From: Massariosphaeria phaeospora
Lineage: Eukaryota; Ascomycota; Dothideomycetes; Pleosporales
DNA: 64,000 nucleotides
Direction of reading: 5' to 3'
Assembly: GCA_011032825.1 (NCBI GenBank)
Contig: JAADJZ010000026.1
Location: 310,001 to 374,000, forward strand
Each line of letters starts with the position of its first letter. Positions within the stretch are counted from its first letter, which is position 1. The position numbers and the translations under genes were made by a program. Below are positions 35,108 through 47,014 of the stretch, piece after piece. The notes beneath the pieces are model-generated. The model searched no databases. It was not told the origin of the DNA and saw only the letters and a list, made by a program, of their open reading frames with translations.

Positions 35108-37413
35108 ATGGGCGGAATCAAGCGAAAAACAGAGACTACAGCACAAACCGAGTCAAAGAGCAAAAGCAAAAAGATTAAAGTCGACAAATCCTCCACCAAG
35201 CGCCCCGCCAAAGCCGACGCTGTCAAACCTACGAAGATCTCCAAGAAAGCCAAAGTCCAGGAAAACGCAGAGGAGTTGATTGAGTCAGATACCAGCGAGG
35301 AAGAGAATGGTTTCCATGGGGTTTCGGCGAAGAAAGTCGCCGGACCCGCTATTCCAGAGGACGAAGATGTTGAAATGGAGGGGAGTGCGAGTAGCGACGA
35401 TAGCAGCCCTAAGAAGCAGATGAAGAAAATCGGTTCTACCCAGAAGGGTAATGTTGCATTAATGGAAGAGCAGAAGGCTGCACTGGCTGGACTTAACGGT
35501 ATATCACTTATACTATCCACCCACCTGTAGCTGCGTGTCTAACTCTGAGAGCAGCAACTTCATCCCGCGAAGCCCACGCTAAACAGAAAGCGCTAGCTAA
35601 GGAACGTAAAGCCGGGAAACCCAACGCCGACATCATAGAACGATCGAAGAAGCTATGGGAGAAGCTCAGACTGAAATCACACGTTGAGAAAGAGGAGAGA
35701 CAGAAGTTGGTGGCGGAGCTATTTGAGATAGTCACAGGCAGAGTCAAAGATTTTGTCTTCAAGCATGATTCGGCTAGAGTCGTCCAATGTGCAATCAAAT
35801 ACTCGACAATGGAACAGAGGAGGATGATTGCGCGCGAACTGAAGGGGGAATACAAGACTCTGGCTGAGGGCAAATACGCGAAGTTCTTGACCGCCAAACT
35901 GCTCGAGAAAGGGTAAGCACTTGAGGTTCTGTAGCTGTGCGACAGCTAACATTGTTCAAGGGATCCCGAGATTCGAGATATGATCGTGACAGAGTTTTAC
36001 GGTCATGTCAGACGGTTGATCAACCACCCCGAGGCTGCCTGGATCCTGGACGACACTTATAGACAAGTTGCGACGACTGAACAGAAGGCGCGACTTCTAC
36101 GTGAGTGGTACGGACCTGAATTTTCGATCAAAGGCCTCAAGGCTACGGATACCGACACCGCAGAGCTCTCAGTTATCCTCGAAAAGTCGCCAGAGAAACG
36201 CAAACCTATTATGGAGCATCTCGAGATCCAGATCAACCAGCTCATACAGAAAAAGCTCATTGGATTCACAATGCTTCACGACGCAATGCTGCAATATTTC
36301 TTGTGCTGCAAGCCCGGCAGCGAAGAAGCCAATGCTTTCCTTGAGCACTTTAAGCCCGACCCTACGCTGAAAGAGGGTGAGGAAGCGGACAATGTCGATC
36401 TTTTGAAGAATCTTGCATTCACAAAGTCGGGTTCCCGGCTTGTTTCGCTCGCGCTCGCATATGGTACTGCTAAAGACCGCAAGGCTTTACTCAAACCATA
36501 CAAAGACACTGTCGAGATGATGTCCTATGATGCCAATGCCCATCACGTCCTGCTCGCAGCACTGGCAGTTGTCGACGACACCAAGCTTACTTCGAAAACC
36601 ATCTTCGGAGAACTGTTACCGTCCAACGATAGCCTCTCTGAGAAGGTTTTAAACCTAGCGAACGACGCTCACGCTAGGACCGTCATTCTGTACCCTTTTG
36701 CATCCGACGCAAAATGGCTATTCAATGACCCGACGCGCGAACGGTTGTCCGAGTTGTACGCCATACGGTCTGCGACGTCGAAGAAGGACCCAAATACGCG
36801 ACAACAGGAAATTACAAAAACCATCGTACCACAGCTGTTTACTGCCATCACTGCTCGAGCTGCAGAAATCGCCGCGTCCCATTCCGGGCTTCAATTCATG
36901 GGCGAAGCCCTCGTCGGTGCGCCTGGTGTGGAAACGGACAAGCGGAACGAGGCACTGACAGAGGTGGCCCAAATCGCCCAGCAGATCATCGACTCGTCGC
37001 TCCCAGTTTCGGCTGGCGATGCGAAGGCTGCGAGCCAGGGGAAGAACATGCTCAAGACACTCGTCCAAGGCGGCAAGTTCGACCCCAAGCTCAAGAAAGT
37101 GGTACCAGTAGAGCCACCGCTGGGCTTTGCCGATTTGTTTTGGGATCAGATCAAGGATAACGTGTTGCAATGGGCTACTGGTCAGGGTTCATTCGTCATT
37201 GTTGGTCTGGCAGAAGCTGAGGGGTTTGGAAAGAAAGATGGTCTGATGAAGGCACTGGAGAAGGGGCAGAATGAGTTGAAGGCCGCAGCTGAGTCGAGTG
37301 CTGAGGAGCCGAAGACATCGAAGAAAATCGGCAAGGCGTCGAAGAAGGGTGACAAGGCACAGGGTGAGAAGAAGGGGAATGCGGGAGCGAGAATACTTCT
37401 GGAAAAGCTATGA
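35108..37413 (+). CDS. PUF6: Pumilio-family ribosome-assembly factor Puf6
   Basis: Three exons, 35108-35498, 35555-35912 and 35961-37413, encode 733 residues. Puf6 and its human partner PUM3 (Penguin) bind RNA through Puf-like repeats and act in nucleolar 60S assembly; yeast Puf6 also represses ASH1 mRNA. The N-terminus is a Lys/Ser/acidic region (about 130 residues) with nuclear-signal-like clusters. Repeat units follow, for example GRVKDFVFKHDSARVVQCAI, GKYAKFLTAKLLEKG and AFTKSGSRLVSLALAYG, and the CPL-type C-terminal half contains the FLEHFKPDP and AHHVLLAALAVVDDTK parts. A Lys-rich tail closes it. The ATG at 35108 gives MGGIKRK; the frame upstream has only GTG. Joins keep frame and restore GLNATSSREAHAKQ and LLEKGDPEIRDMI. 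Confidence 0.93.
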
Positions 37414-37719
37414 TAGTAGTTAGTCATTGAGTTTTAGGGCTGTTATTCAATGTTATGGCCCCATGGGCATTATGAATCATTTATTTTCGTTTTACACATT
37501 GGTGCTTCGTCTGGTGCTTTTACATTTATACGGGTAAAAGGAGGCAGTACATCTTAGTCGAAGCCACAGTCTACCAGCATGCAATAAGTAGCCAAAAGCC
37601 TAGTCTCCTCTTCTGCCATGCCTCCTGTTTTCACGGTACTCCGGAAAATCTCCACGGTGACGCGTCGCATCCCATCCCATATGCCAAGCTCCGTCGGATT
37701 TCCCGCCTTCCGCCCGACC
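37414..37719. other. Short convergent intergenic region
   Basis: Puf6 and the ankyrin gene end here tail to tail, 306 bases apart. The left part is AT-rich, as expected for 3' ends. No gene seen. Confidence 0.5.
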
Positions 37720-38397
37720 TCATTCCACCCTCCGCCGCACACTCCGACCCGCCTCCTCCGCGCCCATGCCCGTCACCACCTCGGACACCAACTCCCGGAG
37801 CTGTCGCTGGCCCTCCTCAGTGTTGAAGTCGTCGCGTGCCGCGAGCTCTTCGATGCGCCGCCGGATCTCTGGGTCGGGCTCTTCGCCGGCTGCGGCTTCA
37901 TCCATGGTGCTAACGTTTACTCTGACGCCGTCCGGCAGGGGTGGCGGCGGGTGGACGTCCTCGTTGTTACTGCTGTCGCTAGGCGCGCCTACGGTTTGCA
38001 GACCCCGCAGGTATTGATATACTTCGTGCGCCTCGCCCTCCTCTGCCATTTTCTCCTCAGCGGTCTTGCCCTCTGCGTTCCGCACCTTCCAGTCCGCGTC
38101 TAGCTCCTCGACGAGACATTTGGCGACGTCGGTGTTTTCAGCTGCGTAGAGGGGCGTCTCACCGTCTTCGTCGAGGACATTCGGGTTGGCGCCGTAGGTT
38201 TGGATGAGTGTGCGCAGGACGTCGAGTTGCGAGTAAGAGGCCGCTGCGTGAACGAGCGTGTAGCCGTGGGAGTCGGAGGCGAATGCTAGGTGCGGGTATT
38301 GGGTGAGAGAGGTGAGGATGGAGGCGGGGCGCGTGTCGATGAGGTTGAGGAGGAGGTCGATGGTGGGCGGGGGATGGGCGCGCTGAGGGGACGCCAT
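37720..38397 (-). CDS. Ankyrin-repeat protein, Yar1-like
   Basis: One exon of 225 residues from a true ATG at 38397. Three ankyrin repeats occupy about residues 10-125: SDSHGYTLVHAAASYSQLDV, GANPNVLDEDGETPLYAAEN and DADWKVRNAEGKTAEEKMAE. The C-terminal 90 residues are acidic and proline-rich (VHPPPPLPDGVRV, EEPDPEIRRRIEELAARDDF). Size and layout match yeast Yar1, the chaperone that keeps ribosomal protein Rps3 soluble before 40S assembly, and its relatives in moulds. The match is by layout, so other small ankyrin proteins remain possible. It lies tail to tail with Puf6, another ribosome-assembly gene. Confidence 0.65.
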   Translation of the reverse strand: MASPQRAHPPPTIDLLLNLIDTRPASILTSLTQYPHLAFASDSHGYTLVHAAASYSQLDVLRTLIQTYGANPNVLDEDGETPLYAAENTDVAKCLVEELDADWKVRNAEGKTAEEKMAEEGEAHEVYQYLRGLQTVGAPSDSSNNEDVHPPPPLPDGVRVNVSTMDEAAAGEEPDPEIRRRIEELAARDDFNTEEGQRQLRELVSEVVTGMGAEEAGRSVRRRVE

Positions 38398-39212
38398 TGT
38401 AGAGGCGGCGTGGTGCTGATGGTCAATTATCGGGACCTATTTCCTGGACGCTGATGGTGGGGTGCTGACAGATTGTGAATGTATTTCAGTACTGTTGCGT
38501 ACCCAGAAGTTTAGCTTGTCGATGATGCGAAAAAAACGTAGCGCCACACCAGATGAGATGCCTGGACATGGATCAGCATTGCTGTGGCGCGGCCGCCGAT
38601 TGAGTCATTTGCTGGCTGTGTGTGGCGCCCCGTTTTTCGTAGAATTTCGCCCGTATCCGGATCTCGCAGATTACCGGAGCGGCTCCTTGTTGTTCTTGCA
38701 TTGTCGCCGCCGACAACGATGCGCAAGCTTCTGCTGGCGTGTGACGGTCGGCGCCCGCTTCTGCATCCAATTGCGCCGGGCCGGCGGCTTGAGAAAGACT
38801 GCTCACGCTGATCGCTGGCCAAGCCGCTGTTTTCTCGTCGACACAGCCTCTTCAGGCCGACGTCAGCACCTGCAGCGGGTGTCGCGTGCGCACGTCTTGG
38901 AAGTGTCCGTCCCTTTTCTAGGGGAAAGCGCCCGTTTCTTCCAGATCCTCACAGCGGGTTTATTAAAAGCAAACAACACGCCTTCACCATCCAAGTTTGA
39001 ATTGCTGCGTATGCCGATTTTGCGCAGTCGGCATCGTGCGAGAGTCGCTATTCTTTAAGACTAGGACTAGGCCTCCTGCCACGCACCGTCTCACTCCAAG
39101 ACTCTCCAAGAACACAAACTCCGGGCGTCAGCAACACCCGCCTGACTACTTAAACACCACGGCCTCCTGCTCTTGCGCTCGACTGTGAGCGTCTCTATCC
39201 GTATATGCGAGG
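38398..39212. other. Divergent promoter region, no gene
   Basis: About 815 bases between the Yar1-like gene (minus) and the lipid phosphatase (plus). A 198-codon frame at 38462 needs a GTG start and looks spurious. No RNA gene or repeat seen. Confidence 0.5.
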
Positions 39213-40568
39213 ATGAAGCTCAACTCTGTCGTGCCGTCGAAACGGCTCGTGTTGTCGTATATCTTCGATTGGATTGTCATCATGTAAGTCGCCCCGTGGG
39301 AGCGAGGACCCACCTTCTACAGAGCGGAACGCGGCGTTCCAAACGTTGGTCCAGCTTGCACCTGCGAGCTCCACTGTCAACGTCTACCATAGCACATCCC
39401 TCTGACCCCCCACAGTGCCATCGCAGGAGTTGGTGGAGGATGGGAATATATAAAGCCATTCCACCGCCCGTTCTCGCCGGTCGACCTCTCGATATCGTAC
39501 CCCTTCGAGCACAACGAAACCATTCCAACATGGCTGCTAGCCGTTACCGCCCTCGCTATTCCCGCCGCAATCATCATGCTCGTCTGTCTAGTCTTCGTAC
39601 CTGGACCAACCACTAGCAGAGGCACGCCGAAGTCGCTGATTTGGAGGAGGAAAATCTGGGAATGGAATACAGGCTGGATGGGCCTGGCACTTTCGCTGGC
39701 GACTGCGTTCATGATCACTCAGGGCATGAAGCTGTTGTTCGGCAAGCCGCGACCAGACTTGCTCGCACGCTGCCAACCCGACCTGAGCAGAATACAGCAG
39801 ACGGCTGTGAACACTATTGGCAGGGACTTTAATCCATTGTGGGTGCTTGTCACGTCGGACATCTGCACAAATCTAGACGACGACATCCTCCAGGACGGTT
39901 TCAAATCGTTCCCTAGTGGTCATTCGAGCTGTGAGTATTCATTTTCTAACACAACGCTTTATGATAGCTAATACTACTCAGTCTCCTGGGCCGGTCTCCT
40001 CTACCTAACGCTCTTCCTCGCCTCCAAATTCTCCGTCGCGATCCCCTTTCTTCCCCCACGCCCCTTCACCACCAACAACGCCCACACCTCCGCCATCACG
40101 CCCTCCAACCTCAAGTCGCTCCTTCCCAGTCACCGCAAACAAACCGGCCTGGCCTACGGCGAAGACCAAGACCCCGTCGTCCCCATCCGCTACCAAGCCG
40201 CCGCACCCCCCGTCTACACTCTCATCCTCATACTCGTGCCTGTGGCATCCGCAATCTACATCTGCAGCACGCGCTTCTCCGATTTCCGCCACTTCGGCTT
40301 CGACATCATCTTCGGCAGCTTGATCGGCATCACGACGAGCTGGTTTAGTTTCCGCTGGTACCATCTACCGATCACGCGGGGCGCAGGCTGGGCATGGGGA
40401 CCGAGAAGTTATGGGCGGTCGTGGGGTATTGGCGTGGGCGTTGGGTCGTATGTGGGGACTGAGGGCTGGAGTCACAAGGGCGACCGCGAGAGCGATATGG
40501 AGATGATGGTGCCGAATGGAAATGGGCATGCGGAGACGTCGATGGCGCCGGCTGGTCGTGCTGTTTAA
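39213..40568 (+). CDS. PAP2-family lipid phosphate phosphatase
   Basis: Three exons, 39213-39283, 39416-39930 and 39982-40568, give 390 residues. It dephosphorylates lipid phosphates such as phosphatidic acid or diacylglycerol pyrophosphate at membranes (Dpp1/Lpp1-like). The three catalytic motifs are present in order: KLLFGKPRP (KX6RP), PSGHSS, and R-x5-H-x3-D in TRFSDFRHFGFD. The intron after PSGHSS is filled by FSWAGLLYLTLFLASKF on joining. Six hydrophobic segments are visible. The loop between motifs 2 and 3 is long and polar, carrying SNLKSLLPSHRKQTGLAYGE. In motif 3 Thr replaces the usual Ser before Arg. The tail GDRESDMEMMVPNGNGH is hydrophilic. Which lipid it prefers cannot be told. 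Confidence 0.92.
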
Positions 40569-41161
40569 TCAAGCGTTTGAAGGGAAAATGATCTTGGCGT
40601 TCGGGAGCGAGATGGCTTTCTGGAACTGCATATTTGCATACTGAAGCTCGCATAAAGATGGTCGCAGTAGATTGTGTGTATACACCATAGTGTTGCCCTT
40701 GTGCGGTAACCTATATTGTTTAGTATATAGTCCGTCCTCTTCTCATTTGTTAGTAATATTGAGCGAAAAGTCTAATCTGATTCTATCGTACTTTGGTATT
40801 CATTCTACAAGTGAATCTAAAAGGCGCAAAGGAAACGGGAAGAGCGATATTAATTGTCTCAAACCTTTTTTATCTCAGCTGAACCTGATTTAAGGTCAGT
40901 TCTTGCATTGTGAGTTGAGCATGGAACAGAGCAGAGTCTTTGCACTCTAGATATTAACAGATTGTGAAGCTGCCCAGGAAAGCGCTGTCTACTTATGTAA
41001 GCATTCGGAGTTAACGGAATCACGTGAGATGGCGTGGTGGCGAAAACGCGGTCCGGGTCGCGTCAGCTCATCCACCGCTGTTTCTCCCACACTCCACCTC
41101 CACCTCGCATTCTGCACAGGACCTTATCTCGCTTCATAAACTCTCTGCCAATTTTACTAAA
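40569..41161. other. AT-rich intergenic region
   Basis: Holds the 3' flank of the phosphatase and the promoter of RAD51. Several AT-rich runs but no coding signal; nothing else seen. Confidence 0.5.
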
Positions 41162-42348
41162 ATGAGCGCCGAAGAAGAACAAGTCGACGATGGCTCAATG
41201 GGCGCTCCTGGCGCCCCCACGCCAGTTTCTGCACTCGAAGTACGTGTCGCCTTCATGCACGGAAGATCCACAGGCTGATATCAGTCTCTAGGGTGTGAAT
41301 GGTCTCAGTGCTCGCGACATCAAGCTAGTCATAGAGGGCGGCTACAACACTGTCGAGGCTATCGCATATACGTGAGTATAACTTTGTGCACGGGAGACGT
41401 TTGTGCTAATCCCTCGTAGACCCCGGAGAAAGCTGGAAGAAATCAAAGGTATCTCCGAGCAGAAAGCAACCAAGTTACTTGCTGAAGGTAAGCGTCACCA
41501 TATCGTAACTGGTTGAGACGTTCCTAATGTTTGTAGCTTCAAAACTTGTACCAATGGGCTTCACGACAGCGACCGAGATGCACCAGCGTCGGAGCGAACT
41601 CATATCCATCACCACAGGTTCGAAGCAATTGGATACCTTGCTTGCTGGTGGCGTTGAGACGGGATCAATAACAGAGATATTTGGCGAATTTAGGACAGGC
41701 AAGAGTCAGATTTGTCACACACTCGCTGTGACATGTCAGCTCCCGTTCGATATGGGTGGCGGCGAGGGCAAGTGCTTGTATATCGACACAGAGGGCACAT
41801 TCCGACCGGTCCGTTGTCTTGCGGTCGCAAACCGATTCGGGCTCTCCGGCGAAGAAGTGCTCGACAATGTTGCATATGCTCGCGCATATAACTCGGACCA
41901 TCAGCTGGACCTCCTCAACCAAGCTGGGCAGATGATGACGGAAACCCGTTTCTCCCTGCTTATCGTCGATTCCGCTACCTCGCTATATCGAACTGATTTC
42001 TCTGGCCGAGGCGAGCTGTCTGCTCGACAAGTGCACCTGGCGAAGTTCATGCGCACCCTGCAGCGACTTGCCGACGAATTTGGTATTGCCGTGGTCATCA
42101 CAAACCAAGTCGTCGCTCAGGTCGACGGCGGCCCGAGTGCCATGTTCAATCCGGACCCGAAGAAACCCATTGGAGGTAACATCATTGCGCACGCTAGTAC
42201 GACTCGTTTAAGTCTCAGGAAGGGTAGGGGAGAAACTCGGGTGTGCAAGATTTACGACAGCCCCTGCCTTCCGGAGAGTGACTGCTTGTTCGCAATCAAC
42301 GAGGATGGCATTGGAGATCCCAAGGACAAGGATCTGGAAAACCACTGA
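41162..42348 (+). CDS. RAD51: Rad51 recombinase
   Basis: Four exons, 41162-41239, 41292-41371, 41420-41487 and 41537-42348, encode 345 residues. Rad51 forms the nucleoprotein filament that performs homology search and strand exchange in double-strand-break repair. The N-terminal helix-hairpin-helix domain (about residues 27-80) reads [20 protein letters not shown] and is assembled from three short exons. The RecA core has Walker [10 protein letters not shown] at 125-133, Walker [16 protein letters not shown], and the polymerisation motif [12 protein letters not shown] upstream. ATG 41162 gives [12 protein letters not shown], an acidic start usual for fungal Rad51. Nothing is missing; DMC1 is excluded by the overall RAD51-like N-terminus and the [20 protein letters not shown] stretch. 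NUP120 follows on the same strand. Confidence 0.97.
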
Positions 42349-42759
42349 GATTCTGTCAGTCTCTTGTTCGGTTTCAATATGGGTTTTGCGATGGTTTTAT
42401 GTGCATTCAACGGCGCTGGCGGAAGCATGCTGATGGATTATGAACTTGAGACTTTGGTCTAGCTATAGTTACATACTCGAATGATCACTGTTATGATGCA
42501 CTGCAGATCACCCCTAAGTCCAGACCATGCGCTATTTCCTGCAGATTGTGCGCTGGGGGTTAAAAAGCAGTATGGACTACAGTGGTGCGCTTTTCTTGGC
42601 AGTGAGTACATGTGGCCCAAGCTTCCTTGCATCCCTGTCCGCGACAGCTCCCAAGTTTTGTTTGCAGCGCGACTTCGACCTGACACCAAAACACCCCGCG
42701 CGCAACGCTCGCCACGGCCCTCTCATAATCGACACATATTGCCGCCGCATGGAATAACA
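42349..42759. other. RAD51 to NUP120 spacer
   Basis: 411 bases of 3' flank and promoter. The frame of NUP120 stays open upstream to 42481 only through an ATG with unlikely sequence (residues rich in Cys and Pro), so I start the gene later. Confidence 0.5.
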
Positions 42760-45700
42760 ATGCCCAAATTCGGAGGTACGTGCCTCTATAAGGAGGCAAG
42801 ACTGAATCTCGAGCCGGCTTTCCCTGGATCGACTGTCTCCTTCACTCTCCCCGCCAGTACCACCTCGACCTTCGGACCGCGAACACGTCCAAATCGCACT
42901 ATAGTCAAAGAGGGTGATACCGATCAAGATGAGGATGCGTTCGCGAAGCGGCACCTTGCCAGCGATGGGTCCATCTTCTTTAGACGACACCACGGTTATC
43001 CTCGAAGCTTCCTCTGGCGCATTCTGGACAGCAGAAAGACGCTCGAGATCCAGGCCTCCGATATAGAGCAGGACCCCGTCAGCGATTGCGAGGCGAATCT
43101 GACGCTTCAACTACACTTCACCTCGCCCATCCGCCCGTTCTGCGTCGCATTCGCTGAGCCACAAGATCGCAATGCCCTTACCGTCTTCGTTATCACAACT
43201 GCCAACGAGCTCTACACCATCACACTCCATCGCGAATTCTTTATGAAACTACGTGCCTCGGACCAAGACGTAGAGGACTGGTGCAAGAGGTCGACGCCTG
43301 GATTGTTCAATGCCCGTGTCGCCTATCGACTCGTCGCTGTCAGCGCCAACGAGCTCCTCATATCACTGGACGATGGAGGGATACTTCGATTGACCAGGCA
43401 TGGTAGCGAGGATGACTTGTGGACGGAGGCGGTATACCAGCAGAACAATTGGTCGGTCCGGAACCTCTTGTCGTGGAAAGGCAGACATATGGTGCGATTC
43501 GATAATGTGGACCTTGATGCATCAGCCGCCGCTGCCATGGTCTTGTCTCCCGACGACCAGCATATATTCTCGGTCTGTCTGGACCATAAGCTAAGAGCAT
43601 GGAACGTCTCATCCGGAAAGCTAGGCATGCAGCTCGATCTTTTAGGCGAAATCGAACGACTGGACGAAAGGACGACACCATACTTCATCGGGCCTTCACA
43701 GCCAAATCTCATGGCAGTAGTGGACATTCCTGGGCCGTCTACGGGTGCCCTGTACTATGTGGTCACTTACTCACCAAAACAGCATCAGTTTAAGTTTTGG
43801 GGTATAAGGGATGCAGACGAAGACGACTCGATCGCGGGATGGTTCGACACACATTCAGATGTCCCCTTCATTCCTCCTGTTGATGATCTGATGGATGCCA
43901 CAGTCTGGACTTTAGAAGAGTTTCACGTCATTCCTGGACCCGCTGGATGGAGAGGTGCTGAGCTCTGGATCCGCGCAAGATCTGGACCAAGTAGCAAGAT
44001 CTATTCCCTAACATTCAGTCTTTTGGATGAACCTGGGGAATTGGCGCACGCTTGGAAGAATAATTGGACCACAGTTAATCCTGGCCCACTGACGGTGGAT
44101 TGCCTTAAGAAAAACCCCACGAACCCAAGCGAACAGGACCTAGACAGTCTAGAGCTCTACGAGTGGAGTTTTTCGGAACAGTGGCTCGATTTCCTATTTT
44201 ACCCAGGGCGGTTTACCATCCCGACTCTGGAAAGCGCACTTCTCATATTCCGCAAAGCGCAAGATCGCGGGCGCTCAGCGCGGCCACCCCCTCGAGGATC
44301 TCTCAAAGAACGCATATGTAACACGATTGCAGCTTCTGTTCCTCGTGGACCAGGTGGCACGATCAATGACGGGAAATATGAAGAGGCTGTTGCAGCCCAG
44401 TGGCAGTCCTTCTACGGGCTAGTAAAAGATCTACACAAGAGAAGAGGAGAAACTCTATCCCTTGTCTATGACCATGAACTGGGCATGCCGTGGCTAGTGC
44501 TTAGTGATTATCTTTCTGTCATCCGCAGATGCAGCGACCCTGAGACCATTTTTCTCAATAAAGAAATTCTTCTAACCTCCAAACGAGCATCCGGACCTCT
44601 ACGCAACGCCTTGTCCACGCCTGATTCCTGGAACGTTTTGCGTTTGCTCAATGCTGCCGCTTCCTTTCGCCGAAACCTCCCCTCTTCGTTCCAGCGGCAG
44701 TTTAAACGTCAGGTTGAAACGGATCTTCTTCATAATCGCGCGACTTCAATCATCGAACGACTCGAGGTGATGGAGCAAGATTCGGCCTTGCTAGAATATG
44801 TCACTGATGAAGACCTCGCTGGCTTTGTCGATCAGCTTGGTATGGAAGTTAAGGACCTGACGACTGAGACATTCATACGAGCAATCCAAATCCTAGGCCA
44901 AGAGGACCAGGGACGCGCAATGAGAAAACAGATCACACGATTTGGCATCAATGCCTTGGTCTCGGTTTCTCAAGAGACTTTACTTACGAATCAGGATGTT
45001 CTCCTAGATCTTCTCGCGCTTACGCTCTTCATGCATTTTGAACCAGATATATCGGAAGAGTTTGATTCTGCAGAGGTTTTCGTAGAGCTTGTGAATCAGC
45101 TCAAGGATTACGTTCTCCTGAACTGGATGGCTACTACCACATGGGCGCACCAGACGCCAAATGGTCCCAGCACAACGGCTTTGATGAAGAGTCTAGACGA
45201 GACCCACAAGACTTCATCGAAATTTCCATTTACTCAGACTGTTCTAGAAGGTATATTAGGGCACCGCTCTTTCGAGTGCAGTTTTCCCCAGGGATTGAAG
45301 GCCGAAGTTTTCACCTATTGGAGCGGGGTATGGATGACGCTGTTGTTCCAAGACCAAGCATTCGACGTCGCTGTGGAAGATATTATGGCGAAACTACTTT
45401 TCCAGAAAGAGTTCGAGCTGGCGGTAGACTTTTCTAAATTTCTTGCCGACAGCAATTGGGCGACTTACTTGAAAGGTCGCATGCACGCCGCACTGGGCGA
45501 GAACACGCTTGCGTCCGTGTGCTTCCAGAAAGCCGCTTATCACCTTGGTGAGTGACGATGGAGAGATAGGATAGTCAGTCTGCTAACTGTTTTAGCTCTG
45601 GGCATGTTCAGCGTCGACGATGCTGACACAGCAGCTCTTATATCAGGCGATGAGCACAATTCCTTCTCATCAGGTCTTGCCAATTACTACCATCATATCC

Positions 45701-46495
45701 TGGGTCTTTTTGAAAAGGTCAAAGCATACCCTTTCGTCGCAGACTTCGCAAAACTAGGATTGAGGTCATTAAAGGGAGGGGAACAGGAAGAACTGAAAAC
45801 CGAGCTCTTGTCCCGACTGTTCACTGCATCTATACAGACATCACGGTTTGATGAAGCGTACTCAACTCTTACCAGATACTCAGATCTGGCTTTGTAAGTT
45901 GGCTCCGGACCACATATCTGATCTTGCTAATGCTCTATGCAGGAAACATTCAGCACTTCAAACCTTCATCACGTCAATGATACAGCAATCTCAGACGGCT
46001 ACTCTACTCAAGTTTCCATTTGTCGGGCTAACATATGAGGTGGATGCCACCCTGTCCTCTCTCTGCCATAAGACGCTTAACCTCGCATCTGGCCCGCCAT
46101 ATCACCACATTCTGTACTCCTTCCGCCTTTCCCACAACAATTTCCGTGGCGCAGCTTCCATCCTCCATGAGCGACTCCAGCGACTTAGGACTACGTCTTC
46201 CAAAATCCATGATCCTGCTGATACCTCGTTGACGCAGTGCTACTTGATGATCATCAATACTCTTTCGTCAGTTAGTAAGGAGGAGGCGTATATCCTCGCC
46301 GAGCAACGCATCGACGACGGAGTGGTGCCACGTCTGGGTATTGGAATTACCAAAAAGAAGAAGATGCTCAAGAGACAAATCGTCACTTTGGAAACTCTCA
46401 GGAAAGAATACCAAGCGGAGCTGGACCGGATAGCAGCGATCGAGACAGGGCAGTTTCCGTTTGTGGGCGCGGTTGACGATATGGATGTTCTGTAG
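42760..46495 (+). CDS. NUP120: Nucleoporin Nup120/Nup160 family
   Basis: Three exons, 42760-45547, 45596-45893 and 45943-46495, give 1212 residues. Nup120 is a member of the Y-shaped Nup84 scaffold complex of the nuclear pore. The start MPKFGGTCLYKEARLNLEP fits the fungal N-terminus, where YLYKE/TRLxLxP is usual. A beta-propeller-like half of about 480 residues contains LTLQLHFTSPIRPFCVAFAE, DDGGILRLTRHG and SPDDQHIFSVCLDHKLRAWN (WD-like). A helical half follows, ending in a region with KEAYILAEQRIDDGVVPRLG. An ATG at 42481 would add 93 residues without similarity to anything, so it is treated as leader. Both introns are small and have canonical sites; joins restore AYHLALGMFSVDD and SDLALKHSALQTF. 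Confidence 0.9.
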
Positions 46496-47014
46496 TTGGG
46501 TTTCACAGCATGGCGTTAATGGCGGTTGCATAGCCAGTCAATGGGACGTTGGGACAGGACAACTATGGGCAGGCGAGCGAAATGCGGGTGCATCTTATCT
46601 GAAGACGACATATTGTAGCTCTTAGTAGGGCGGTGCAATAATCAACGGAGCTTAATAGCAGAGCTTGACGTCAGTAAGATAGGTTTACTACAATAGCTAT
46701 CGTTGCTACAATAAATCTCGTCGCAATGAACTCCCGAAAATCTTTTATCCTAATATGTAGCAGAGGAGGTGCAGCACGTCGTCTAAACTTCCCGTTTCCG
46801 TTGGCGGACGCCAAACTCGCGCGCTAAGGGGCTTAGCGCCAGATCGGTGGGGCAGTCGCGCCTTCGTCTGGTGAAAGAACAACTGCTCTGTCTGCTCCGG
46901 GTTTGTCTGTGTTCTGACGACCACCAACGTAGCACACCTAATCCTAATGTTTTGCAAACCTTCAGTTTTGGTTTTACATGCGCTGTGCTCTTACACAACT
47001 CACCAAGCATAACT
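46496..47014. other. NUP120 to E2 spacer
   Basis: Holds 3' flank and the promoter of the E2 gene. An ATG at 46978 lies just upstream of the E2 start in a different frame and could act as an upstream start if transcribed. Confidence 0.5.

Noticed and set aside
34615..35520. 301-codon minus-strand frame
   Set aside because: Its better half is exactly antisense to Puf6 exon 1 and it has no domain; composition follows from the complementary strand.
38462..39058. 198-codon plus-strand frame
   Set aside because: GTG start in a divergent promoter, no known motif.
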